Shown here: positions 12,225-27,100 of the stretch, piece by piece
Layout: every line of letters begins with the position of its first letter
How positions within the stretch are numbered: position 1 is the stretch's first letter
Source: Acanthaster planci
Taxonomy: Eukaryota > Echinodermata > Asteroidea > Valvatida > Acanthasteridae
Reading direction: 5' to 3'
Length of the DNA stretch: 64,000 bases
Assembly: GCF_001949145.1 (NCBI RefSeq)
Contig: NW_019091356.1
Span: forward strand, 4,611,211-4,675,210
The notes under the pieces: model-generated
The model's database searches: none
What the model was told of the DNA's origin: nothing
What the model saw: only the letters and a program-made list of their open reading frames with translations
Translations under genes and position numbers: made by a program

Positions 12225-14316
12225 CGTATAGTTTGAAGTCACTGTCTTCATGAATCAGTCATTGACGTTACAATTTCACCAGGTTGGCCTAATAATTGAC
12301 CCATTTTTTTCGAACTACCCAAAAACTGCTATTATTCAGTTTTTAAACAAAGTTTAACTTACACTACATTTTAAGAAAGAAAATGAAATATGGAGATTTT
12401 CCAAAAGCCCTTTTCCAAGTTGTACCTTGTCGATACAGTTGTCGAAAAATACAATGTACATATAAAATACAGTTGTGATTTCATAGACATTTTTGATTTG
12501 TGGACCAAGCTTAAAAATCAAGCTCCTGGAAAAGAATCTTAACTAGAGAATGACAAAGATTACATTTGTATGAAACTTCCTTTTATTTTGAAGCATAGCA
12601 ACTAGAAAGTGGTCATCTCAATTTTCTTTATTTCCGTTAAATGCTTAAGGATTGAATCCAAAATAAATCACTGTAGATAGGCCCCCCAAAAACTGATGGC
12701 ACAGAGAAAAAAGTGAAGATTCAAATATTTGATAAACTTATTTGTTTTCTTTTGTGACTGGCACCGTCAATCAGTGTAAAATGTAAATAGGAAAAGGAAA
12801 CAGCACGACACTCATGTTTGGAATGTGTCCTTGAAGTTAAGGTTGCAATAATAAAGTCCTACATTATGAAAGAAAATCATTGTCTACAATGTTCTGCGTG
12901 GTCGCTTTGGACTTTTGTTTCTTCGCGAACTGCCTTGAGGGTTTCTTTGTATCACTGAACTGTAACATGAAAACAACATGTCAAAATGTCAAAATGGAGA
13001 GTTTTTCATGATATGACCACAAACAAGATTAACATCACAAGCGCGTATTTTGATTTCGCGTATTTAGTATTTTTGCAAGATCCCTGTCGAAAATGATTCT
13101 GCCGAAAAAAATGGAAGGAGAGGTTTTCTGTGATAAACTGCAGATACACCATAATTGGGTGAAACTACTTTGTATTTATTATCCCTATTTAGGTTACAGA
13201 TACCTATGCGTTTCTAACACGCTGTTGTTTTTATATGCCACGTGCTCCTAGGTCTCATAATCAAAAGCGAAACAATGATTTGTTGCCGCAAAGAACTGTT
13301 CGTTATAACACAAAAGTACTGTCTTTCTCAAGCTTGACACTTGCAGTACAGGTAACGAATAAGATCAGCAAACTACATAGAGGCCAGAAAGTTTAGCATA
13401 AAAATAGCAACATGTGAATAGTCTGGATAAGAATTTCAAAATTTAAAGGACACACTACGAAGCTCAGCTCTAAGTGTACCATTTCAAGACATAACAGAGG
13501 TATGAATAAAATATGGGGACCACTAACATCTACCAGTAATCGTCGAACTAAATCTACGCAGAGGAATAGATGACAGTAATGTAACGGGAGAGTGTACTCG
13601 CAACAAAACAATACCTTAAAGTTCTATTTAATAAGCAACATCTGAAAATAAATGAATAGGACTAAAAATAAACCTTAGCAAGTATAAGCTGTTATCAAAA
13701 TTACAAACAGGTAAACAGACTTAACATTTACCTCACTTTTTATCTTTGTTTCGCAGAAAAACAAATATTTCTTTGTGTCTTGTCATTCTTCGTTTCCATA
13801 TTAAAAGCTATAATTCTATTCAAGTAGTCGAGGAAATTTTCGAACAGGATTAAATAAAATGCATACACAGAGAGGCTAGGACACAAGCTTTGTTTTTCCA
13901 AAAAAATACTCCATTTGAATAACTCCGCCATTCAGGGCGACATGATTTACACCGGTAGAGGCTGCGGTGACCCAGAAAATCGATCTATATGGATGAAAGC
14001 AAGTTCCAGATTTCTACATGTAATTATTTGTGTTCAACTGAAAAAACAAAGATGACGTTCGCCACTGAAATTTGAACCTAGACCCCGTGCTCGTCGATAA
14101 TGGCATGCCAGCGAACGGTTGATGCATCTGGGGAAAATAAAAACAAAATCAAAAGGGACATTGACTTCAGTTATTGCTACTGACGTAGGTATCAGGTGTT
14201 TTAAAATCAGGTGGATTAAAAAAAGGCAAAGAAAAGTAATCATCGTGTGTGCTCCCACCCTCGTCCTTAAGAGTCTGTGATAATTTAACGTCTCGTACTC
14301 CTGACTCTCGTACCTT
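12225..14316. other. Convergent 3' regions of the GPCR (+) and CUB gene B (-)
   Basis: No coding exon recognised. The GPCR 3' UTR probably extends to AATAAA at 12662-12667 or 12850-12855 (+). The 3' UTR of the minus-strand CUB gene must lie in the right part; a minus-strand hexamer is at 13175-13180. Sequence is AT-rich with short chance ORFs only. Confidence 0.6.
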
Positions 14317-17300
14317 CTACACAGAGTAATCAGTCCCGGGTATGAAGTCTGGAACCTCTGGTTCCACGGGTACTTCATTACCAGGCCCATCCTCGTACCA
14401 GTCTGGGTAACCGCTACCACTGGCTTCGGTAGGGCCTGGCGTGGGCCCTGCAGTTGTCGTGGCTGGGGTGGTCGGGCCAGGTGGGTTACAGGGAATCGGG
14501 GTACCGTCCTCTTCCTGTGGTAATTCTGCGGAGAAAAGAGTTTTCTTGCTCTAAAAATATCCGGACAACCCTAAAACTAATTTGGTTTTGGTAATCCAAT
14601 TGGAAGCTATTGAGTTATGTGCACAAGAGCAAGGTTTTGTATGTTTTCGTTCAGCATCGCCAGTATCCTCCAGAAAAGTAGAATTTCGATTTCAAATGAG
14701 TAGTGCTTAGCAACCAGCGCAACATGGCTAGTAATCTTAAAAAAAAAGGCTAACTTGACCCAATCTTACCACCAACAAGACCCGTGTCGCTAGCCACAAT
14801 CTTCCATCCCTTGTACGGCCTGTCGTATTCCGTTACCCATCGAATCCAGACCACGTTGGTCCGGGGGATAAAGGCGTCATAAAGCGGCCGAACGAAGCCA
14901 CTGTGCTGATCCACAATCACGCTGCTACCAAAGTCCTTCTTTCTGCATCTGAATAAAAAGAGGACAGAAAAAATGAATTCCTTTTCAATCAGAATCACCT
15001 TCGGATGTTATGCAGTTCACGGATGGAATGCTAACTTAACCTACAGATCTAATGCCCCAAACACTTAGGCCGAGACCTCGATGCAAGATATGGAAATCTT
15101 GGGTTTGGAACGCACCTTAACAAAGTGACACTTGACCACCATAATTTATATCAGACGACCAACAAGGTGTGAAATTTACGGCGTACAGCGAGCGAATGTA
15201 AAGATAAAAGCTTATAAGGATTGAAATGTTGATTTTGGTTTATCCATCCGTTTTTCTTCAGCCTTGAGTTATTTAATGACGAGATATCTTGCCAAGATGC
15301 CACTGTTAGCCTTTCAACAGTTTTGTCCCAAAATGTCTGCACAGCTAGCAAGTCCTAACCTACCCCTCTCCGATGCTGAGAACGCCGCCATAAAGCTCAG
15401 ATTCAAAATCCGCCACACTAACGCGTAGACGCCTGTTGTTGGGTCCGACAAGCGTGTAAATACATTTCTGGTTGCCTTCATAGCGGTATGGATAACCAGG
15501 AGAAGCGATGGAGATAGATGCATTAGATGGCACCATGATATATCCACCACAGTCTGTGTTGGAGGAAAACATTTTTTATGTCACACACTATGACTGATAT
15601 TCGTTGGTGCTAAGTCTCTCTTAATTATGCATCAGCACATACGAAACTAATGCGATGTACATGTAAGAAGAATAAACAACAGGACTGCCTTTAATTTTCA
15701 TTTTTTCAGACGGTTTTTCATATTTGTTCGATGGTATTGTATGGCACTGAGCAGATCCCATTTGCCCAACTCTATTAGTAACAACATAGCAATCACTTAC
15801 AGGCATCTCTTTACCTTCACAAATTTCGATCGATTCACTGTAAATAAGTATGATAGTTTGTAAAGGTTTTCAAGCTTTCTCTGTTTTTAATTACACACAG
15901 TCTGGTACCTTGGGTGGGGACAGAGATTATATCCAACTTCCATCCGTTTAACTCCGTCTGGAAGTCCGTCAGGAATCTGACCCAGAGCTTTTTCTGGTCC
16001 GTGGTGACGTCCTCGGGTTTTTTAGTGCCACTGTGCATGTTGATAAGGGCCGTGGACTCGTCGTCCGGGTTGGAGCCCGTACCTACGCTGACCACATCCC
16101 GGTGCTTCTCGGTGTTGAACTGCTCGAAGTGCAGCAAGACATTCCCCTCGTAGGGGATGTCAATGAACCACTGGCAATCCAGGATGGGCCGATACTTGTT
16201 CGGATAATCAGGAGAGGTGATGACAGCCTTACCCATGCTAGGATCGAAGCGAACCGTACCCCCGCAATCTAAGAACAAAAATTATTGTTCCAGTAAGAAC
16301 ATGAAAGATGTCTATGGACATTAGGCCTACGGACTGGAGAAAAGATCATCAAACTGACACCAGACAAGCATTTCCTGTGCGGATAATTTTCCAAATTTTC
16401 CAATCAAACCTTAAGTACTACAAACTGGCACACCTATAAATTGATTCAACATCTTGTTTTTTTTTTCAAAGTCAGAATTTTAGTTAGAGAACAATGAGAT
16501 ACCCGTCAGCAGCTCAGTAAAATGACCTGGCTTACCCCTGTCTGGTTTGACCCTGGCCTTTTCTTCTACTGTGGTGTTTGAAGCTGCGAATGGAGAATAA
16601 ATGATCTACAAATTACATTACGAGTTGGCCTACACGTTCGTTTCAGTAAAACAAGAAAGAGTACTATATCAATGTGCTTCTGGACCGGCTTGGGTTTTCA
16701 AATTGCCATTATTAAAGTGGGTAGGTGAAAATTACCAAAATATTTTAAGTACTCTTAAAATATTGTATTTCGGCGACAAAAACCCCAAAAATTATATATT
16801 GCGTTTGAGTATTGTCGGTGTTTGGATCAAAGACCATCATGTGCATGAAGGTTGTGTTGAAAAGCTGTAAGCCTCCCTCTCCTACACGCTTTGGGGCGGA
16901 GCAACGTTTGGCACCTTTAAGAGGGTGTCTAATAGGCGTCAGTTACTAGTTGATCCCTGTGCTGGGGTTGAAAACTCTTAACCTGTGCCGTAGATCCATT
17001 AGTGATTGTTTAATTTCAATGGAAGGCTTATAACTCAAGGATAGATATACTCACACATGATATTACTGTCGAATATCTGTACTTTCCATCCTCGATCGAT
17101 TACAGTACCATCTGTCTTGAAGTGGATCCACATCTCATTCTCATCCGTTGTGAACTCAGCCGGTTCTGGCAGCGCATCACCGCTCCAGTTCTCGATGACG
17201 TAATTGGAGCCATCCCGGGCCGGTTCGGGTCCGAATCCCACCGAGACCGTGTCCCACTGCTTCTCGGTGTTGAAGTCCTTGAACACGGCGGTCAAACCTC

Positions 17301-20300
17301 TCTCGGGGTCACCTTTGATATTCCACAGGCAGTTATGGTTGAGATGGTAGCCAACATCCGGAAACTGAGGCGAAGCGACGACAGCTGAGCCATCTCGTCT
17401 GATGGGGACGTTACCTCCACATTCTTCAAAGACAAGACAGGTGGTGTTAAACATTATATACTCAACTTCGGCACTCACGAGAAACTATAAAAGACTCAGA
17501 GTTGCACAATTAAAAACCTGCCCCTTTGGACAATATTAATACTATGAACCAATCACGACGATTTTGGTACTGCTACTTGTAACTTATTTGGCAGGTGGAT
17601 GTTCATTGACAGTTGTACAAGAATATTGTTCTCTCTGCCTGCGTAAGATATACCTGTCGACACCTGTATCCTTTCAAATTACAACAATTTTTTGCACCAT
17701 TTCTCGAGGGAGCAATTTACAGGACTTTGGACCATTAAGTTGAAAAGTGTCATACCGTTGTAAGGCTGTTCCCTGACTTTAGCCTTGAAACCTAGTCTGT
17801 TGATACTTCGATCAGTCTTCAATCTCATCCATATGGTACTAGAGTCAAGCATAACCGCTTCCTCGGGGCGCTTGTTGGCAGTCAACCGAATCGTAGGCGC
17901 ACCAGGACTGCTGCCGGTGCCGATGTCCAAAAAATCTGCGTCTGGTTCCAAGTCAAGTGTCTCAAAGGAGACACCAACGCGCTGACCACCTTCAATCGAG
18001 ATGATCCAGTCGCACTGATAGTTGTTGGGATAATTCTGAGGGTACTGCGGGGAAGTGATGGTTTCCTCCTCGTCGCTCTTGAGTGTGATTTCCCCACCGC
18101 AGGCTAAGATAGAAATACCAAAATGTACACTTCCAGAGCTGCAGAATGGTTGCGCGAAATTAGTATCATATACAAATCACAAAAAAGAAAGTATTCTTAC
18201 GAAAAAAGTGGCAACTTTCTTTTTGTGATACCACATGTAAACACGGCAATTTATGCACTGTATTTGTTTAGATGATTGAGACTTTTCATTCATGAACTAA
18301 ATTACTTATGAAAAAAATATTTAGGCCAACTTTCATTACGTGGCTTATCATTAGTTACTGTCGCTGTGAATGATGTGCCCCGGGACACCAGGACGAGTTC
18401 TAGACTATTGACTCTAGCACCTACTATTGTTCACAGCACCGTCATCCAAAACGTCATTGATGTCAACTCCAGGGTCTAAAAATACAAACCATAATGGACA
18501 AAGAGGACAAAATCATTCTGTGTCACATTATATACTCGTTTGCATATTTGCCTGACCATTATAAGACTTCTTTTTCCAATACGAATTTATCCATACTACC
18601 CAAACTATCAATCAAATTCTCAAAAGGATGTCACAGATTCGTTACAATTAGATTGTCTATAAAGCCATGTTATACGGCCTTAATTATCCGAAGCAACATT
18701 GATGTTAGAACTTGCTTCGGTATACTTCAATGCAAGAAAAAGAAATGTTAGAGGCGAAAGGATTAGAAGAGAATTCGCTTGAAATTCTCACCGTAAGCAT
18801 CCACATCGGCAAATTCAACCTCAAAACCCTTGTACGTGACCCACATATCGGTTTGAAATGTCAAGAACAGGTTACTGTCGGGTGTGCTAAAAGCAGGTGT
18901 CGAAGGAGGCGCCTGTCCACTGTGTTTAAAGATGTAATAATTGCTGTCGTCTTCCTCCATCTTGCCTGGACCTATGTTCATGAAGTCGTAGTTCTCTTCC
19001 GACTCGAAGCTTTTGACGTTGACGCTGAGGCGAGTGCCCTGTGGGGCTTGGATGGACCACTCACATTTGATGTCACCCAAATAACTGCCGGGGAAGTAAG
19101 GTGAGTAGACGGTAGCTTTACCACCCTTCGGCACTTCCACTTTTTCACCACAAGCTGGACAGAGAAAAAACACCTTGATCAAAAGATCGCATAAAAAGCG
19201 GAAGATTTCTTACAGAACTCCCACTTTTGTGCGTGACTTTGTGTGCTTCGTGTCAACAATGTGTAGAACGTAACCAAAATAGGCACAATATGTTAAGCAT
19301 ATCATGTCTTTCATGTATCTCCTAGTTTTTGGTTTCTCCGACGTGAACCGCGTTCCTTTCTCCACTAGCGTGCATTGTGCAAGAGCACAAAAAAGTTTTG
19401 TCTGGCGTTGGCTAACTATGCACATGACATCTGTTAATTGTCCAACTCTTCGGCTGGGTGAACAAGTATTTTTTTTCATTCACATGTAAACGTCTTTCAT
19501 ATCAAGTCACGCACATAACACACAGTCAACACCATCAGTGCATCGTAGGGCGCACACATTGCCTTCATTTCCTCCTCAGTCCAAATGGATGTTAGCTGCG
19601 GAAATATGCTAGATTTACGTTATCAAATGCCCTCGATATGGCTGGACAGAGTCGAGGACTTTTTATACCACCAACAAGCAAGTTTGGCGAGAAGCTAATT
19701 TGGGAAGCACCGTTCACCTTCTCTTCAAAAGAAGACCAAGTTTTCAACCTTCGGAGTACATGCTTGTTCATCGAAATACCCCCGTCACCGGAGGAAATTA
19801 TTTCAACTGGGAAATCCATGTAATTGGAATATCATCTGGAAAGTGTTGGAAGGTAAGTTTCTAAACGATTGATCTCTTCTGTAAAGTTATACACGATATC
19901 TCATCGGTATATAGTTATTCCGGAAAAAGGCCACATTTTGGGGGGTATTAAAGTAAAATCTTTCCGTTATTTAAAAACATTGTTAACTTTAATAACAGAG
20001 GAGGAGTTACAACTGAGAATAAAGTGAAAATAAATTGGCTCACTGCAAATTTAAAAAGAGCAAAGACAAATAATAGAAGTTATTATTAACATAATTAAAA
20101 TGTAATAACTACCATATAAATATCAACATGTAAAATAACGAAACATGATGAATTAGAATAATTTGGAAGGAGCATGTATAAAATGAACCAAACGAATTAG
20201 AAATTCAAGTGAAATGAATGGAATTTCACTTGAAATAAAATCTATAATCGCAACCGACATGAAACAAATGTTAGCGCAGGAGATCGAAAAATCCAGAGAG

Positions 20301-23300
20301 AACATTAATCTGTAGAATTTCTAAACCAGTGTACTTAACTGTATTAACTGCATTTCTTAATCTGCTTGACGTTGTGATAATTCAATATCACAACTTCAAT
20401 TTCAGTGTCTACAAAGTCAATTTCGATCTGTCTGTTAACTGTATGTACACTCTTTACAGTCTATTCGACACATTTCTGAATGGTTGACGTCACAAGAGTG
20501 GTTTAACAGGCGCGAATCAAAAGAATAGTCGCATGACGTCACAATGTCTGGTTCCCTTCACTTACTTTTGGGGACATACTGAGGCAGCACGCACCAGTCC
20601 TCGTTCTCATCCCCATTACATAGTCTCTCTTGGGGTACGCCATAAGTCACAGAGGAACTGTTGAGACAACCGGCTCTGGTCTCCAGTCCGCATACCTGGT
20701 CACCGTCACAGATACCTTCCCATGGTACGCAAAGATTCTCCTCCAGACACTGAACCCCCTTGGTGATATCTCCTTCGCAAACTTCACAGTCAAAAGAGGT
20801 TAACATAGTTCCTTGTAGTTATTACTGGTAAATATGAAAGTGTATTAAATTTTAAAGCGCAATCTAAGAATCCGTTTGGCCGATCATTCACATTACTTTG
20901 TCCTAAGATGGTAGCAACGATGGATTGAATACAGTCAAGGCGAGTTGCTAATTATATTGGATGCATACTGGTTCACAGGTCACAATGAAGTTATGCAAAC
21001 TTAATTTTGAGGTGATGTGAGCCTGTTCCCATTGTAAATTGACAGGGAAAGGTACGGTAGTATGATTACTTACTTTCCAGACTGAGGTCATTCATCAGCT
21101 GGTTGAGTATGGACAACAGGTACTTCGACTGCCTCTGAGTGGTAGGGGTTCTATCGCTCTGGCGCCGGACTCTCTTCAGGAAAGTCTCTTCGTCATCTTG
21201 CCCACCCTATGAAATAAATTATTGCGAAAAATCACAAATGGATCAACGACAATAAGAACAGAAAGTGATTCTACAAAATAGACAGGTGTCTCAACAGTTA
21301 CTTGACGACTGTAGTAAAAGCGCACTGTGCTGGATGTTTGAACGCTTGAATAGGGCAAAGGCAATAATAGGCCTAACTCTAAAAAAAGTTGTCCAAGGAG
21401 TGCATGGGCCTATACCTCTGTGGATTTACGCCCGTCCCGTTTGAGCCAGTGTTTCTTGTTATCTGTTATAAATACAGCCACATTGTACTTTCACAGTGAT
21501 TTTCTCATCCCAAGTCATGATCATCGGTTGTTGGCATATATACCGCCCCCTACAGGCAAGTACAGAAGAAAAAAGTTCCTTTGCTTTCTAAAAGGTTTGG
21601 TGACCTGCACTGCCGATTGTATGCAGGGCTCTTTTTTTTCTCTGGTATTTGGCCCAGAAGTAAGGACTATTTGAAGTCAAGCACGTGCACTCTTTATATT
21701 ACAGGCCTCGTTTTTCAGTGGCCTTTAACCTCGTAAAGCCTGTAATTTGAAGTAATCAGTGAAGAAAACTGGGGCACAAGTGGACAAATCCCCATCCGGA
21801 ATATCCATGCACACTCTGGCTGATTGGCCAATCTGGCTCCTTAGAGATAAAACGAGACGTGACACAAAATTATGTTTCTCTAAGGGCAAATTCTTTCAAA
21901 AGTATACCGTAAGCCAATAATGTGTCAAATCTTAACTGCAGACTTTGCCTCCATTGCTCATGGATTATTCCGCTTTTTAGAAACAAACTTCAGGAAACAA
22001 ACAATAATTACGCTGACACAAATTGTTTACTTCATAGGAAGTATGTTTACTTGATATGTTTACTTTATATCTTTCTGATGTACTATGACTTTGAGCAGAA
22101 GGTTACACACTGGTATTTCCAAATTGTCAAACTAACATCGAGGTATACATGTAACGAAGACGTTATAAAAGCTACTAAAAACTTAACGAGTGGGAGGAGT
22201 ACACGAAGCTCTGTGACAGCCAAGTTCTCAGTATCGATTTGTATCCATGCAAAATGCGCATGTCTTTTTTCCCTCGTTGCCAAAGTGTTTAACCACATCT
22301 GGACAAAGTGAGCACGTTGAACCGGCCAAGGCAATCCGCAGTGAGAAACAAGTACCAGTCTCCTTGACCTGCGGTAACCCCCATAACCAGAAAATATAGG
22401 CTACACGGGCAACGAACCCAAACTTAGTTTACGCTACGCGATCATTTCTGATAACTTCAAGTTCTCACACCTCTCTTCCTAAAAGATATTATGAGTCACT
22501 TTGTTTTGCCAAAGACTCTGGGAGCAACAGGTGACTGCGTGTTACCATGACACTCCCAACATCCGGTACCATCTGTCACCAAACATCATTTACTGACGTA
22601 GTGTTTGGAAAGCCAATATGTTCCTACCATGTAATAACAAACCCCATCCTCAAAAGTAAATGATATTTCATTTCCGATTTCCGAGGTCGATGGCTGAATC
22701 GTTTCCCATTACATCTGAAACTTTTGAATAACAACAACTTTGTATAAATTACATTCGCAAAGGCAATGGACAGAAATACGCGAAAGAGTTTCTGGCCTAC
22801 GTTCCATTTGAATCTTCCAGACAAATTCTGGTTTGATCAAAATGCAAGATTTCCCAATTATTTTTTACTTTCATTGTTTCCATTTTGAGGGCAAAATATC
22901 TAATTTTCATAATTCAAACATTCGCAGTTTTCCTACCATCCACCCAATGACACAGGAATACCTCGAAATAAATCTCAATGTGACGCAAATGCTACATGAC
23001 GAGTAAATTCCAAAACGGTATCGAAGGACGAAAAACTGTTACTAATGTTGGCGTTGAAATAGATAAAATCCTACTTTATTGAATATAAGGAACCGTAATT
23101 CCCTGAAAATCACAAAAATTATGTTCGCCTCTTTCATGCACAGACGAAAGTCCGCGGGTTTGCCCTGAGGTCGTGCATGCGTCCTTACATTCAGGGTAAC
23201 ACTAAAAGGGTTTACTTCTAAGTAGCTCAAGCTATGTCAGCAATATTCGTAGGCTAAAGATTTTCCTAAACTCGTGTAAGTCCTCCGCGCAGTATGCCAC

Positions 23301-24124
23301 TGAGTGACATGTTAATTATTAACTTGGACACGCTTGAACAAAAGCCAAAGGCCCAGTGTAAAAACTAGTTGATACTTCATTTTCCACAGTTTTCTTGTTC
23401 AGTGAAGAGTAGCACTTCGCCAATGGAGTAGCAGATTTGTTCACAATGAGAATATATTACCTGTATCACTTTAAGTCAGCCGTCTCGAAATGATCCATAC
23501 AAAAAGTCTGGTATCATTATTTCAACTTGATTAACCTCAGTTGTCCCATTGAGACAAAATACACTGATGTATAAAATACAGACTAATTACTTATGTTGCT
23601 TTCTGTGAGTCGCTAACACTACATAAACTTCACCTCCAGTCTGATATAATGAAATGAAATCACGTGTAGCAAATGCAAAGGACTTTTTTTTTAAATTTAA
23701 ATTACAACATTCATTGTAAGGGGCCTACAATCTGCAAACAATAATTCACGAGTACTCCTCGTTTAAAACAAAGTTAGTCTGGGGGATAAGAAGCAAACAG
23801 AAACCCAGACACAAATTGAGACGTAAAATCTACACCAGAAATCCCCTCAGGCGTTTGTTTTATAAGGCATTTTGAAACCAGCTGGTAACGAGCCGGGGTT
23901 GGAACAAGGTCAGACAGACGTGGTATGTGATACCTATGCATAGATCAAAGCGAGAATAATCAACAGTAAAAGGGCGGTTACAAATTGGCTTCTTTAGAGA
24001 ATCGTTTCAGACAGTTGTGTTGTCTTACCGTTTCGTAGCCGAACAGTGCCGTCCTGGGCCAAGCTTGCACCCACAGAATCACCGCTGACAGCACCAGCAA
24101 CAAAATCCAGACTCGTTGGCCCAT
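14317..24124 (-). CDS. Secreted LDLa-like / 5xCUB protein (CUB gene B)
   Basis: Twelve exons, about 853 aa. In gene order: 24124-24029 (signal peptide MGQRVWILLLVLSAVILWVQA), 21206-21074 (propeptide-like, KRVRR at residues 43-47), 20781-20566 (8-Cys LDLa-like module with CDGDQVC and RLCNGDENEDWC), 19154-18792 (CUB1), 18475-18425 (17-codon linker), 18103-17756 (CUB2), 17423-17055 (CUB3), 16583-16536 (16-codon linker), 16268-15909 (CUB4), 15553-15364 plus 14948-14770 (CUB5 split by an intron), 14525-14317 (Pro/Thr-rich, mucin-like tail, stop TAG at 14317). All joins keep frame. Most module boundaries are phase 1. The CUBs keep the first disulfide (DCGG...C.W) and the acidic E...D pair of calcium-binding CUBs, but lack the second Cys pair. 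No membrane anchor or protease domain is seen, so it is probably an extracellular binding or scaffold protein. Tandem paralogue of the gene at 27648-33413. The two linker exons are the least certain parts. Confidence 0.85.
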
Positions 24125-27100
24125 CGTTGGGACGAGGAACAATATTGGGCTGATGACTAAAAAAGTTCAGACCCCGGTAAACCCTGACCAAAAACCCGAG
24201 CACACTCCACAGGTTTGTACACGGACACGGTGGTTTAAGACGCTACAAGTCGCCTTACGATGTGACGCGTCAGCAAATATAGCCCCCAGAAATTACATTA
24301 AAAAAAGTCTGTTTGAAGCCCCAAACGCCTCCACAGAGCGCTTGCCAGACAAGAGAATAGCTAAACCTACCAACCTGCGCGCGCTGGGCATACAAGTTCC
24401 CAGAAGATTTATGGGGGTGGATAAGGATACAACTGGCAAGGTTACAGTTGTGTTCTCCTTATCCGAAGTTTCACTCATCGACTCAGTGAGGCAAATGGCA
24501 TCAAGTTGAATTGCAGCGTTTTCTTGTTTCTGTCTGTCGTTTGTATAACAACAATGCTTTATTAATTTATGGGTTGTGTAAGGTGTCAGGGAAAGATGCC
24601 AAATTTTAAAAGACAGGGGAAAGTTCGCTCTGACTGCTAAGATGGAAAATCAATCTTGCGGGGCCAGCGGGGGACCTTTGGGGCCGAAAGGGTAACCAAT
24701 CCCGCGAAGCCCGCCAACTGGGCTCTGTCGAAGTCTGCATTAGCATCAAGGCTGACTTACCGTGAACTGCCAAGCAACGGGGGTGGGTGTTACCAAGGAA
24801 ACTCTGTGCAGGGAAACTTGTTCGATCGTTAAAGGAGCTGGGAACAGCTCAACGACGGTGGTTATGTTGCGTTGATACATCAAAAAGTTTCTTGTATTAT
24901 AACTCCACGGCGCGCGTATATTGCACCTGTTGATATTGTATGATTACTAGAACACGTGACAACTTCCTGTGGCGATCACTTGTGGCGCCACCTCGGGGGA
25001 AAAAATACCTCTGGGAATCAGTATTGTATAATAAAATTATGCAGTAACAATTTCCTATTAAAACGTGGGATGAGTGTCATTGAGAAGCTAATGAGAAACG
25101 TGTGGGTGACCTGCATCGAGCTGATGAAAACTGTGGAAAGTTCAGCGATCATCTTTCGTGGTATATGGTGCTATACTTAAAAAACATATCATTGCTCGGT
25201 TTGATCAGCATAGTATATAAAGCGGACTTTTGCTCCAGAGCTTGAGAATGATAATAATTAAAGTGAACATGACGGCTACCTACTGCAGTAGCTTACCTGC
25301 ATCAATGTGTGAAAGCTGCTTCGTATTTTCCCCATATTGAAACCCAAAGAAACGACAGGTGTTACTTTTATTCGTATGTTTCCATATCACCAGCAAAACA
25401 ATTAACCTTTGATGAGCCAAATAAATAAGAATATGCGACAGAAAAAACCCCCATCAACTCCGAGCATTCCTTGACTATGTATTAATGGCCAATCTGACTG
25501 CTACGCATGAAGCGTGACCCGTCACTAGGGAATGTGCGGTGACCCGAGTTAAGATTACACAACACTTTGATGGCATATAAACTCCATTTTCAGGTCACAA
25601 GTGGCTAGTGAGACCAATTTCATTAAGAACTGATTAATGTAGCAGCATCAGAATCGTTTTTTTTTGGGGGGGGGTAACATTTTATTTTTAATTCATGATT
25701 ATACAAGTAGTACTTCGATGATCAACTTGAAAATATAAAATTTGAATCGTGTGAAGAGTGACATCTGAAATGACGTGATTTTCCTCCTTTCGTCGCAGGA
25801 TTGACTATATGCTTGCAGTAACTAACGAATCAACTTTTAAAGTGACGTAGATGACAAACATTCAGTCTGAATCCTTCTCATTCAACTTAGTGATTTTTTC
25901 TCAATGACTTCAGGCATAATTTTCGGCTTAATCCACCGTCTGAACCTTGGGCAGGACTGATTTATGAACAGCGAGTGGTATAGGTCAGAACAATGAGCTT
26001 TGTGACTTGACAGGTGCAAATGCGGGGCATAGGTCTCGTTTTCAAGTTCGCTTCCTTCAAACAAGTCTACTCTTCTTTTTTTAAAAACCCTTAATTTGAA
26101 TTATAACACCAAATAAATCAATTTCCCATTAGATGTCTACTTAGTTTCCGTAACGTACAAATGATGAGCGAAATGTGTCAACAAATACGGGCAATTCACA
26201 ATAGTGTGCCTCCAAGAGTTTGCGACGCGTTGACTAATCACAAAGTGAGAAATTTGTCGAACCTTTCCAAACGCGCATTGGGTCGACAGATTCGAGCGAC
26301 GTGATTGGCCAACGCGTTGCAAACTCCTGGAGGCGCACTATTGTGAATTGCCCGTATTGACTAACGCTATTTAGTGACAGACACCTTGGGTAGGTACCGA
26401 GTTTGCTGCGCGCTTGACTCATAAAAACCCACCTCATCGATAAAGCTCTTTGAATTCCCAAGATAATGATTCCAACGACTACCATTAACATTCAAAACAA
26501 TTCAAGTTAAAGTTTTGTGTTAATAATTTGTTTTTGTACCGTCGGGTTCATAAGTCAATTGGAAAGTACCGTATGGACAAGGGTAAACCACTAGGCTGTC
26601 TTACCATTTAAAATGGCGAGAACGTCTGAATATATTTACATTTAGGTACTGCGTGGAATCCCGTGCTTTCAGTTAAAACCTAATTTCAAGATAATTTTCT
26701 TGAAAGGACGGAACTATAAAACAACCACTGCAAAACTGTCCAAGCATGCGCACACCAAGTGTTTATTGCCAAAACGTAATCTACTGTACAGCAAGCTAAA
26801 CTGTTTTATATTGTAGCGTTTGCTAGTGCCTAAATTATATCGACTTCTACTTCCCACGACTCGAACTGCTATCGCAAAGTGCTAGCCTGTAGCGCCCTCT
26901 GCGACAATCCATCACTAAATAAAGGTTGAAAACCACTTCTTTAATAAAGCTCTTTTGGCCTGGATTCCAAGCACTATACATTTTTCATCGGAGATATTCA
27001 GGGCCACGTTGCAAATGGCAGATGAGTGGTACCTCCAGTTTCCAAGTTGATGTGTACACTGAGCCTGCTGATCGTAACCTATTAAACCAATTTAAAACCC

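Noticed and set aside
14034-14420. 128-aa minus-strand ORF overlapping the last CUB gene B exon
   Set aside because: It is out of frame with the spliced Pro/Thr-rich tail, which ends at 14317 and joins in phase to the previous exon.
24640-24740. GC-rich stretch considered as a structured RNA or tRNA
   Set aside because: No cloverleaf, A box or B box could be drawn.
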